A DNA stretch of 6,257 nt, from assembly GCA_027625215.1 (NCBI GenBank), contig JAQBWJ010000150.1:1-6257 (forward strand), read 5' to 3'. The stretch's first letter is position 1. The number at the start of each line of letters is the position of its first letter. Below, piece by piece: positions 1 through 6,101 of this stretch. Both the position numbers and the translations under genes were made by a program. This DNA comes from Candidatus Poribacteria bacterium (GTDB lineage: Bacteria > Poribacteria > WGA-4E > GCA-2687025). The notes beneath the pieces are model-generated. The model searched no databases. It worked only from the letters and a program-made list of their open reading frames with translations, and was not told where the DNA came from.

Positions 1-1968
1 GTTGTAGAAAATCTGCATGTCCGCCTGACCCGCCTCCGTCATCTCGCCGAGCGCGATGTAGAGGTCGCCGTCCCAGCGGCGGAGGATGGCGGATTCGTAC
101 GTCGCGTCTTCGTTGTTGTCGTAGAAACCGCGCGCGGGTTTGAGCGTTGCGAGCGACTTGCCGCCTTTGGCGATGGCGATATTCGACCCGACGTACCAGG
201 CGTTCTTGACGCGCTCTTCAAACGGCTGCCCGACCGTCAGCGTGTACCCGCCGACCTCCGCCGATTCGCCGGGCTGGAGGATCAATCGGTGGGAAACCTG
301 AAAGCCCTTCGACCCCAACACGCCAAGATAAAACAGCACGACGCCGATGTGCACCGTATAGCCGCCGTAACGCCGCTTGTTCCGCCGCACCAGTTCGACG
401 AAGGCTTGCAGCGGGTTCGACGCGCCGCGCTTCAGGCGGACTTTCGCGCCCTTCCAGAACTCGTCGACCACCGTCGTCAGCACGAAAACGGAAGCGTAGA
501 CGCACAACGCGGCATAGACCGTTTTCAGCACGGGAACGCCGTCGGGGTCGCTCTGTCCGATCATCACGAACGGGATCAAACTCAACGCGCCCGCTATCCC
601 CCCGACCGCCGCAGGCAGCAGGAAGTTGCGTCGGAGGTTGGAGGGGGTCGCCTTCTTCCACGAAATGAGGGGACCGATGCCCGTCAGAAACAGGAGGATC
701 AACCCCAACGGCACGACGAACTGGTTGTAGTACGGTTCCGACACGGCGATCTTTCGGTCTTCGATCCCCTTGAACCAGGTGTAGTAGGCTTCCGAGAGAA
801 TCGGGAAGGTTGTCCCCGCGAAAACGACGACCGCGCTCACCACGAAAATCCAGTTGTTCAGCAGGAACGCCGCCTCGCGCGACAGGAGCGAATCGAAGGC
901 GTTCGGGCTTTTCAGCGTGTCCCACCGCTTGACGATCAGCCATGTGACGACCGCCGCCGTCAACGCGGTGAAGCCCAAGAAGTAGACGAGCAGTTCCGTC
1001 GATTGCCCGAAGGCGTGGACGGACGACAGCAGCCCGCTTCGCACGAGCGTCGTGCCGAACATGATGAGGAGGAACGTCGAGGAGATGAGGACGATGTTCC
1101 ACATTTTGAGCATGTTGCGGTGCTCTTGAATCATGACGCTGTGGAGAAACGCCGTGATCAGCAGCCACGGCAGGAGCGCCGCGTTCTCGACCGGGTCCCA
1201 CCCCCAATAACCACCCCAGCCGAGTTCTCCGTACGCCCACGCCCCGCCGAACAGGTTGCCCAACGTCAGCAGCAGCCACGAGATGAGCGTCCAACGACGC
1301 GAGCGGACGAGCCATTGCGTGCTGCCGGAACCTGAGATCAACGCGGCGAGCGCGTACGCGAACGGGACGGTCGCCGTCACGAAACCGCCGTAGAGGTGCG
1401 GCGGGTGGATCAGCATGAGCGGCGTTTGCAGGAGCGGGTTCAACCCCATCCCGCGCACCGCCTGTCCCGATTCAACGGCGGCGATCTCGTGGGGGAGCAG
1501 ATAGGTGAACGGGTTGGCGACACCGGGAATGAATCCCGCCGCCAGCACCGAGAAGAACAAGATCACGACGGACAACGCGGCGAGCGCGTGATTGCTCAGA
1601 TCGTCGTCTTCGTCGCGGCTGCGGAAGACGAGCCACGCGCCGCACAGCGTCAGCAGCAGCGTCCAAAACAGCATCGAGCCGGACATGCCGCCCCACAACG
1701 CGCCGAACTTGTAGATCAACGGCTGCTGGTCGAGCGAGGTGCGCCACACGTAGGCGACCTGCCACCAGTTGTTCACGAGCGCGTGGATCAGCAACGCCGC
1801 CGCGAGCAGTTCCATGCCAAACACGGTGACGACGGCGCGGCGTCCGCTTAACACCCACCCGGCGCGTTGCGTCGCTAGCCCGAATGTCAGCGATCCCACC
1901 GCCCACAGCGAGGCGGCAAACGCGAGGTATGTGGCGGCGCGACCAATCTCGACGACGACCGGGTTCAT
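1..1968 (-). CDS. ccmF: Cytochrome c haem lyase subunit CcmF (3' end cut by window edge)
   Basis: Polytopic membrane protein of System I cytochrome c maturation. With its partners it takes haem from holo-CcmE and attaches it to apocytochrome c on the outer side of the cytoplasmic membrane. I translated the minus strand from ATG 1968 to the edge and found 656 uninterrupted codons; the gene still has no stop, so the last part of the C-terminus is missing. The tryptophan-rich WWD signature runs W251 to N262 (WGGYWGWDPVEN). Histidines expected to bind haem are present: H188 (in HPPHLYGG) and H318 (in SVHAF) flank the WWD loop, and H276 and H540 match the two transmembrane ligands. H188, H276 and H318 lie at a constant +15 offset from E. 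coli H173, H261 and H303, which makes the assignment firm. Many hydrophobic segments are visible, with a soluble stretch at about 555-650. Its ATG overlaps the ccmE stop by four bases, which suggests coupled translation. Confidence 0.96.
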   Translation of the reverse strand, partial: MNPVVVEIGRAATYLAFAASLWAVGSLTFGLATQRAGWVLSGRRAVVTVFGMELLAAALLIHALVNNWWQVAYVWRTSLDQQPLIYKFGALWGGMSGSMLFWTLLLTLCGAWLVFRSRDEDDDLSNHALAALSVVILFFSVLAAGFIPGVANPFTYLLPHEIAAVESGQAVRGMGLNPLLQTPLMLIHPPHLYGGFVTATVPFAYALAALISGSGSTQWLVRSRRWTLISWLLLTLGNLFGGAWAYGELGWGGYWGWDPVENAALLPWLLITAFLHSVMIQEHRNMLKMWNIVLISSTFLLIMFGTTLVRSGLLSSVHAFGQSTELLVYFLGFTALTAAVVTWLIVKRWDTLKSPNAFDSLLSREAAFLLNNWIFVVSAVVVFAGTTFPILSEAYYTWFKGIEDRKIAVSEPYYNQFVVPLGLILLFLTGIGPLISWKKATPSNLRRNFLLPAAVGGIAGALSLIPFVMIGQSDPDGVPVLKTVYAALCVYASVFVLTTVVDEFWKGAKVRLKRGASNPLQAFVELVRRNKRRYGGYTVHIGVVLFYLGVLGSKGFQVSHRLILQPGESAEVGGYTLTVGQPFEERVKNAWYVGSNIAIAKGGKSLATLKPARGFYDNNEDATYESAILRRWDGDLYIALGEMTEAGQADMQIFYN

Positions 1969-2408
1969 AGTTCGGCTTTCCGAGCGGTCACGGTGTCGGG
2001 GTTCGCTTCATATTTCGAGGGGCACTTCGTCATCAGTTTGACGGCGGTGATCGTCTTCGTGTGCGGGTCGTACTGACCGTCCACGACGACGCCCTGACCC
2101 TCTTTGAATGAGTCCGGCTTCAACCCTTCGCGGTACACGACGGCGACGGACACGGTGTTCTCCATGTCGCGTATTTTGAAGCGCAGTTCCGGCACCGTCG
2201 GGTCGAACTGCTCCGAGCCTTCGAGCACGATGCCGTCCACCTGCACGCCTTTGGAGTGGAACTCCGCCGTGTTTGTCGTCAACAGTTGATCGGGCGTGTA
2301 GTGGATGAGGCTGACGGTCGGATCGTTCAGCGTCACGACACCCAAGATGACGACCGCCGTCGTCAACAACACGCCCGCCGCGATGAACTTGCCGTACTTT
2401 TTTTGCAT
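1965..2408 (-). CDS. ccmE: Haem chaperone CcmE, CxxxY variant
   Basis: Periplasm-facing haem chaperone of System I cytochrome c maturation. It receives haem from CcmABCD and passes it to CcmF. The protein has 147 residues, a normal length for the family. A short basic N-terminus precedes one membrane anchor (about residues 8-27). A beta-rich OB-fold domain follows (about 35-125), with family-like stretches such as VQVDGIV and GVVVDGQYDP, and then a flexible tail. Classical CcmE binds haem covalently through a histidine in an HxxxY motif just after this domain. Here the same place reads KCPSKYE, so Cys129 replaces the histidine and Tyr133 is kept. This CxxxY form is known from archaea and Desulfovibrio. 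The gene starts 15 bases after the cobA-hemD stop, with only a weak ribosome binding site (ACGGG), and its stop overlaps the ccmF start. The family call is firm; the exact haem linkage is inferred from described relatives. Confidence 0.94.
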   Translation of the reverse strand: MQKKYGKFIAAGVLLTTAVVILGVVTLNDPTVSLIHYTPDQLLTTNTAEFHSKGVQVDGIVLEGSEQFDPTVPELRFKIRDMENTVSVAVVYREGLKPDSFKEGQGVVVDGQYDPHTKTITAVKLMTKCPSKYEANPDTVTARKAEL

Positions 2409-2423
2409 GTCGTTGCCCGTTCG

Positions 2424-3950
2424 CTAGTTCGATGGGTTGGACTCGAAGTAGGTCGTCAACGCCGCGACGACCGAGTCCACCGACGCCGATTCTGCCTGAA
2501 CCGTCACCTGAAGTCCATGCTGCGCCGCCGATTTCGCCGTGATGGGTCCGATGACAGCGACGCAAAGGTTCGTCAACGCCCGTTTCTCGTCTTCGTGCGG
2601 GAAGAGGGCGAGGAAGTTTTCGACCGTCGATCCGCTCGTGAATGTTACCGCGTCCAGCCCGCCCGTCAACAGAAGTTCGCGCACGTTGTCGGCGTCGGAG
2701 GCGTCGGGGACGGTTCGGTACGCCGTCGCCGAGACGACCGTTGCGCCCGCCGCTTCTAGTCCCGTGACAAGCGTTTCGCGTCCGTTCTCGGCTCGCGGGA
2801 GAAACACCATTTTGCCGTTCACGTCGCCCAGTTCCGACAAGACGCCTTCGGAACGCGATTCCGTCGGGATGAAATCGGGGACGATGCCGCGCAATTCGAG
2901 CGCGTGCGCCGTCGCGGGTCCAATCGCCCCAACTTTGGATCGACCGAACGCCCGCGCGTCCTGTCCGGCGTCGCGCAACGCCGCCCACACGTATTCAACA
3001 CTGTTTTGGCTCGTGAAGATGACCCAATCGAACGCGGCGAGTCGGGCGATGGCGTCTCGGAGCGGCGCGTCGTCTTCGGGCGGTTCGCAGCGGATCGTCG
3101 GGCACTCGATGACTTCCGCGCCCGCGTCCGTCAACAGTTCGACAAGGTTGCTCGCCTGAGCGCGCGCCCGCGTCACGACGATTTTCCGCCCAAAGAGAGG
3201 TTTCGCGTCGAACCATTGGAGTCGTTCGCGCAGACGGGCGACTTCGCCGACGACGATGATCGCGGGCGAGCCGATCCCGGCGCGTTTCACGTCGTCCGCA
3301 ATCGTCGCCAGCGAACCGACGACGGTGCGTTGGCGCGGCGTGGTGCCCCATTGAACGACGCCGACGGGCGTGTCGGGAGCGCGTCCGCCGTCGATGAGGT
3401 CGGCGGCGATTTGGGGGAGTTGGCGCGTGCCCATCAAGATGGCGATGGTATCGACCGACTTCGCCAGTTGTCGCCAATCGACCGATTCTTCGTCCTTGTC
3501 GGGGTTCTCGTGTCCCGTGACGAACGCGACGGACGAGGCATACTCGCGGTGGGTGAGCGGGATGCCCGCGTACGCCGTCGCCGCGATGGGCGACGAGATG
3601 CCCGGCACGATCTCAAAGGCGATGCCCGCGTCGCGCAGGACTTCCGCTTCCTCACCGCCCCTGCCGAAGATGAACGGGTCGCCTCCTTTGAGCCGCACGA
3701 CCGTCTTGCCGTCCTTCGCCGCGCGGACGAGCCGCTCGTTCAGTTGTTCCTGCGGGATCGCGTGATCGCCCGCGCGTTTGCCGACGTAGAGCCGTTCGGC
3801 GTTCGATGGCGCGAGGTCGAGCAGCCGCTCGTTCGAGAGGGCTTCGTAGAAGACGATCTCGGCGCGTTCGAGGCATTCCTTGCCCCGAAGCGTCAACAGT
3901 TTCGGATCGCCGGGACCCGCGCCGACGAGATAGACGATGCCCGTCTTCAC
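2424..3950 (-). CDS. cobA-hemD: Fused uroporphyrinogen-III C-methyltransferase / uroporphyrinogen-III synthase
   Basis: Cytoplasmic bifunctional protein of 508 residues. The N-terminal domain (about 1-247) is a SAM-dependent SUMT that methylates uroporphyrinogen III at C2 and C7 to precorrin-2, the branch to sirohaem and cobalamin. Its signatures are VGAGPGDPKLLTLRG (9-23), RLKGGDPFIFGRGGEE (86-101), VPGISS (115-120), GIPLTHR (129-135), VTGHE (144-148) and MGTRQLP (173-179). The C-terminal domain (about 253-505) is HemD, which cyclises hydroxymethylbilane with inversion of ring D. It shows VVTRARAQ, FTSQNSVE (312-319), SRSEGVL (365-371), FTSGSTVENF (437-446) and AVIGPITAKSA. The order CobA then HemD is a widespread natural fusion, for example in Firmicutes and delta-proteobacteria. 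The start is GTG, overlapping the hemC stop as GTGA, with a strong Shine-Dalgarno site at 3956-3962. The SUMT loop reads YEAL where YDAL or YDRL is usual, a conservative change. I see no damage to either domain. Confidence 0.96.
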   Translation of the reverse strand: MKTGIVYLVGAGPGDPKLLTLRGKECLERAEIVFYEALSNERLLDLAPSNAERLYVGKRAGDHAIPQEQLNERLVRAAKDGKTVVRLKGGDPFIFGRGGEEAEVLRDAGIAFEIVPGISSPIAATAYAGIPLTHREYASSVAFVTGHENPDKDEESVDWRQLAKSVDTIAILMGTRQLPQIAADLIDGGRAPDTPVGVVQWGTTPRQRTVVGSLATIADDVKRAGIGSPAIIVVGEVARLRERLQWFDAKPLFGRKIVVTRARAQASNLVELLTDAGAEVIECPTIRCEPPEDDAPLRDAIARLAAFDWVIFTSQNSVEYVWAALRDAGQDARAFGRSKVGAIGPATAHALELRGIVPDFIPTESRSEGVLSELGDVNGKMVFLPRAENGRETLVTGLEAAGATVVSATAYRTVPDASDADNVRELLLTGGLDAVTFTSGSTVENFLALFPHEDEKRALTNLCVAVIGPITAKSAAQHGLQVTVQAESASVDSVVAALTTYFESNPSN

Positions 3951-4879
3951 CCAAGCCCCTCCAGCAGTTCTCGCGCTCCGGCGTCGATCAGTTCGGTGGC
4001 GAGTTGTCGTCCGAGCGATTCGGGATCGACACCCGACCGACGCGACTTCACGATCCGCTTCCCATCGACGCCCGCCACCAACCCCTGCAACTCGATGCGA
4101 TCCCCAACGATCACCCCGTACGCCGCTATCGGGACGTGACAGCCGCCACCGAGCGCGCGCAGAAACGCCCGTTCCGCCCGAACCGCCGTCGAGGTCGGCT
4201 CGTCGTGAATCGCCATCAGGAGCCGTTGCGTCTCGTCGTCATCCGCCCGCAGTTCGATGCCCAACGCGCCTTGTCCGACGGCGGGGAGCATCTCGTCCGG
4301 CGTCAGTATCTGAGACGCCTCGTCCAACCGCCCGATCCGATCCAGCCCCGCCGCCGCGACGACAATCGCGTCCCATTCGTCGTCACGCAGTTTTCGGATT
4401 CTTGTATCGAGGTTGCCGCGAATCGATTCCACCCGCAAATCGGGGCGGATCGCGCGAAGTTGGGCAGCGCGGCGTCGGCTGCTCGATCCCACCAATGCGC
4501 CGTCGGGGAGTTTGTCCAATGTCTCGCCGTTTTTCGAGATGAGCGCGTCGAAGGGGGTGGCGCGTTTCGGCGTCGCGCCGAGCGTCAGTCCGTCGGGGAG
4601 TTCCGTCGGGAGGTCTTTTAGGCTGTGAACCGCCGCGTCGATATCGCCCGACACCAGCGCGTTTTCGAGTTCGAGCGTGAACAGCCCCTTGCCGCCGATT
4701 TCGGGGAGCGGTTTCGTCGTCTGCTCGTCGCCCGTCGTGCGGATGATTCGCTCCTCCACCCGCAGCGAGGGGTGCGCCGCGCGCACGGCGTCCATCGCCT
4801 GCCGCGTCTGCGTCAGGGCGAGGTGGCTGCCGCGCGTTCCAAAAATCAGCGTTCGAGACACGTAAGGGGGTTTCCTCAT
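3947..4879 (-). CDS. hemC: Hydroxymethylbilane synthase (porphobilinogen deaminase)
   Basis: Cytoplasmic enzyme that joins four porphobilinogen molecules head to tail into hydroxymethylbilane, the substrate of the HemD domain encoded next. From ATG 4879 the product has 310 residues, close to the 313 of E. coli HemC. Visible signatures are GTRGSHLALTQT near the N-terminus, GGKGLFTLELE, the catalytic HSLKDLP with Asp89, VGSSSRRR, RGNLDTR, AVGQGALGIE, and LGGGCHVPIAAYG, where Cys247 is expected to hold the dipyrromethane cofactor. The frame extends upstream to an ATG at 4933, but those 18 extra residues look unlike the family and that ATG falls inside a likely promoter, so I reject it. A GTG at 4861, nearer the conserved GTRGS, is another possible start; neither candidate has a strong ribosome binding site. 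The gene heads the minus-strand operon and overlaps cobA-hemD by four bases. Confidence 0.95.
   Translation of the reverse strand: MRKPPYVSRTLIFGTRGSHLALTQTRQAMDAVRAAHPSLRVEERIIRTTGDEQTTKPLPEIGGKGLFTLELENALVSGDIDAAVHSLKDLPTELPDGLTLGATPKRATPFDALISKNGETLDKLPDGALVGSSSRRRAAQLRAIRPDLRVESIRGNLDTRIRKLRDDEWDAIVVAAAGLDRIGRLDEASQILTPDEMLPAVGQGALGIELRADDDETQRLLMAIHDEPTSTAVRAERAFLRALGGGCHVPIAAYGVIVGDRIELQGLVAGVDGKRIVKSRRSGVDPESLGRQLATELIDAGARELLEGLG
3956..3962 (-). promoter_or_regulatory. Ribosome binding site deciding the cobA-hemD GTG start
   Basis: GGAGGGG on the minus strand lies within the last codons of hemC. It sits 5 bases (7 from the core GGAGG) before GTG 3950. The conserved TGIVYLVGAGPG begins at residue 3 from this GTG, so the start is well supported even though it is not ATG. 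Confidence 0.75.
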
Positions 4880-4919
4880 CGGAGCTCGAGGGATCGTCGC
4901 ACCTGAAAATCTCGCTGTT

Positions 4920-4949
4920 AGTGTAGCCCCCATCGCGAGAGCGTGACAA
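4920..4949 (-). promoter_or_regulatory. Likely sigma-70-type promoter of the hemC operon
   Basis: Reading the minus strand, TTGTCA (4949-4944) matches the -35 consensus TTGACA at five of six positions. TACACT (4925-4920) matches TATAAT at four of six. The spacer is 18 bases. Transcription would begin near 4913, leaving a leader of about 34 bases before ATG 4879. This placement also argues against translation from ATG 4933, which lies between the two boxes. It is a prediction by eye, without expression data. Confidence 0.5.
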
Positions 4950-4981
4950 CGCGCCCTCCCTCCGTCGCTGACGTGATGTTC

Positions 4982-5011
4982 TTGACGAGTGTATGACCGC
5001 TACGCCACAAT
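4982..5011 (+). promoter_or_regulatory. Possible promoter of ctaA-ctaB
   Basis: TTGACG (4982-4987) matches the -35 consensus at five of six positions, and CACAAT (5006-5011) matches the -10 consensus at four of six, with an 18-base spacer. The start of transcription would be near 5018, giving a leader of about 75 bases. It lies only some 32 bases from the -35 box of the opposing hemC promoter, so the two polymerases would diverge from a shared control region. The -10 box is weak and other choices are possible. Confidence 0.35.
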
Positions 5012-5080
5012 TCGGTCGATACAAGACATGTCATCATCGTGATTTTTCTTCCCTCCACCACCACCCATCAATTTTCGCTT

Positions 5081-5085
5081 GGGAG
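5081..5085 (+). promoter_or_regulatory. Ribosome binding site deciding the ctaA GTG start
   Basis: GGGAG is followed by 8 bases and then GTG 5094, an ideal spacing. The upstream in-frame codons TTG 5079 and GTG 5085 overlap this site and have only a pyrimidine-rich stretch before them, so they are poorer candidates. Confidence 0.65.
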
Positions 5086-5093
5086 TGAACTCT

Positions 5094-6101
5094 GTGCGAA
5101 ACGCCGTCTCGTTGCACCGATTTGCCGTCTTCACGGCGGTCTGCACCGCGATTTTGTTGTTCGCGGGCGGTTTGGTGACGAGCACGGGTTCCGGTCTTGC
5201 CGTCCCCGATTGGCCCCTTTCGTACGGGATGCTGTTTCCGCCGATGGTCGGCGGGATTCTGTTTGAACACGGGCATCGGATGATCGCCGGGTTCGTGGCG
5301 ATACTGGCGACGGCGTTGATGGTGTGGTCGTGGATCAGCCTGCGAGACAGCCGCGTCAAATGGTTGGCGACGGGCGCGTGGGTGACGGTCATTATCCAAG
5401 CGGTGTTGGGTGGGGTGACGGTCTTGTTGAAACTGCCTCCTGTCGTCTCCGTGAGCCATGCGGCGGTCGCGCAACTGTTCTTCGCGTTCGTCGTGATGTC
5501 AGCGATTGCGACTTCCGACTACTGGCGCAACGCGAAACGGGTCCCCGTCGCGTCCTCCCGACTTCATTGGTTATCGAGCGCGGCGATTGTCCTCATCTAC
5601 CTCCAGATATTGCTCGGCGCGTGGATGCGTCATACGGGGGCGGGACTGGCGATCCCCGACTTCCCGCTGTCGCACGGCAACTGGATTCCTCCCATGACGG
5701 AGGATGCGCTCCCGGAACTGAACGCCTCCATCGCGGGGATGCCGTATGTCCCGCAGATCGAGTCGGCGGGGCAGATTGCGATTCACTTCGCCCATCGGGT
5801 CGGGGCGTTGGTCGTGACGCTGGCGGTGTTGTGGTTGTGCGTTGAGACGATTCGACAACTTTCCCATGAACCGCTCTTCGTCGGACTCGCCGGACTTCTG
5901 TTTCTCCTGTTGATGGTCCAAGTGTCGCTCGGCATCTTCACGGTGTTGATCCGTCGCCCCGTCATTTTGACGACGGCGCACCTGTTGTTCGGGGCGTTCC
6001 TGTTCACGACGACGGTGAGTTACGCCGCGCTGCTGCGGCGCCGCTTTGTGGTCGAACGCGCCGCGGTCCGAGCGGTCGTCGGGGAGGGCGCGAGGGCATG
6101 A
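5094..6101 (+). CDS. ctaA: Haem A synthase (CtaA/COX15 family)
   Basis: Integral membrane enzyme that oxidises the C8 methyl of haem O to the formyl group of haem A, the cofactor of aa3-type oxidases. From GTG 5094 it has 335 residues and about eight membrane segments (roughly 10-28, 64-82, 91-112, 121-140, 158-177, 231-251, 261-285, 291-313) in two similar four-helix halves. The four expected haem-ligand histidines are present: H61 in EHGHR (with Glu58, matching the essential Glu of B. subtilis CtaA), H122 in SHAAVAQL, H234 in HFAHR and H296 in TTAHLLFG. The outer loops after TM1 and TM5 carry near-copies of one motif and lack the cysteine pairs of the Bacillus enzyme; the only two cysteines lie in membrane segments. 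TTG 5079 and GTG 5085 are in-frame alternatives, but GGGAG at 5081-5085 sits 8 bases before GTG 5094 and favours it. The stop overlaps the ctaB start. Confidence 0.95.
   Translation: MRNAVSLHRFAVFTAVCTAILLFAGGLVTSTGSGLAVPDWPLSYGMLFPPMVGGILFEHGHRMIAGFVAILATALMVWSWISLRDSRVKWLATGAWVTVIIQAVLGGVTVLLKLPPVVSVSHAAVAQLFFAFVVMSAIATSDYWRNAKRVPVASSRLHWLSSAAIVLIYLQILLGAWMRHTGAGLAIPDFPLSHGNWIPPMTEDALPELNASIAGMPYVPQIESAGQIAIHFAHRVGALVVTLAVLWLCVETIRQLSHEPLFVGLAGLLFLLLMVQVSLGIFTVLIRRPVILTTAHLLFGAFLFTTTVSYAALLRRRFVVERAAVRAVVGEGARA
6081..6088 (+). promoter_or_regulatory. Ribosome binding site of ctaB
   Basis: GGGGAGGG lies inside the last codons of ctaA, 9 bases before ATG 6098. With the ATGA overlap it supports coupled translation of the two haem A pathway enzymes. 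Confidence 0.55.

Larger units (their letters stand above)
4950..5093. other. Divergent intergenic region between hemC and ctaA
   Basis: This is the ctaA side of the only real intergenic space in the window (214 bases between the two chosen starts). It holds the proposed ctaA promoter, an 8-base perfect palindrome GACATGTC (5025-5032), and a pyrimidine-rich leader stretch at about 5042-5066. I see no credible small gene and no hairpin with a T-run that would act as a terminator. The palindrome could be an operator just after the predicted transcription start, but one 8-base palindrome is weak evidence. Confidence 0.6.

Noticed and set aside
218..1335. Long open frames of about 350 codons on both strands over ccmF
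   Set aside because: Both are Arg- and Gln/Pro-rich low-complexity translations. The third frame, ccmF, has the WWD motif, four key histidines and membrane segments across the whole region.
1..1968. ccmF as a broken gene, because it shows no stop codon
   Set aside because: Codon-by-codon translation from ATG 1968 gives 656 intact codons to the edge. The missing stop is due to the window boundary, not to a mutation.
2008..2988. A 326-codon minus-strand frame spanning the cobA-hemD/ccmE junction
   Set aside because: It is out of frame with both real genes and is Arg-rich without hydrophobic or domain structure. It is a shadow of the two genes it covers.
2904..4139. A 411-codon open frame on the plus strand opposite cobA-hemD
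   Set aside because: It is antisense to a gene with unmistakable SUMT and HemD motifs, is very rich in Arg and Asp, and shows no domain. GC-rich codon use commonly leaves such antisense frames open.
5025..5032. Palindrome GACATGTC as a firm operator call
   Set aside because: Eight bases of perfect symmetry do not extend into the flanks, and it matches no regulator site I can name. I kept it only as a candidate in the intergenic entry.
4880..5093. Small gene or terminator in the hemC-ctaA gap
   Set aside because: No frame there has a ribosome site plus a plausible protein, and no stem with a T-run is visible. Both flanking genes point outward, so no terminator is expected.
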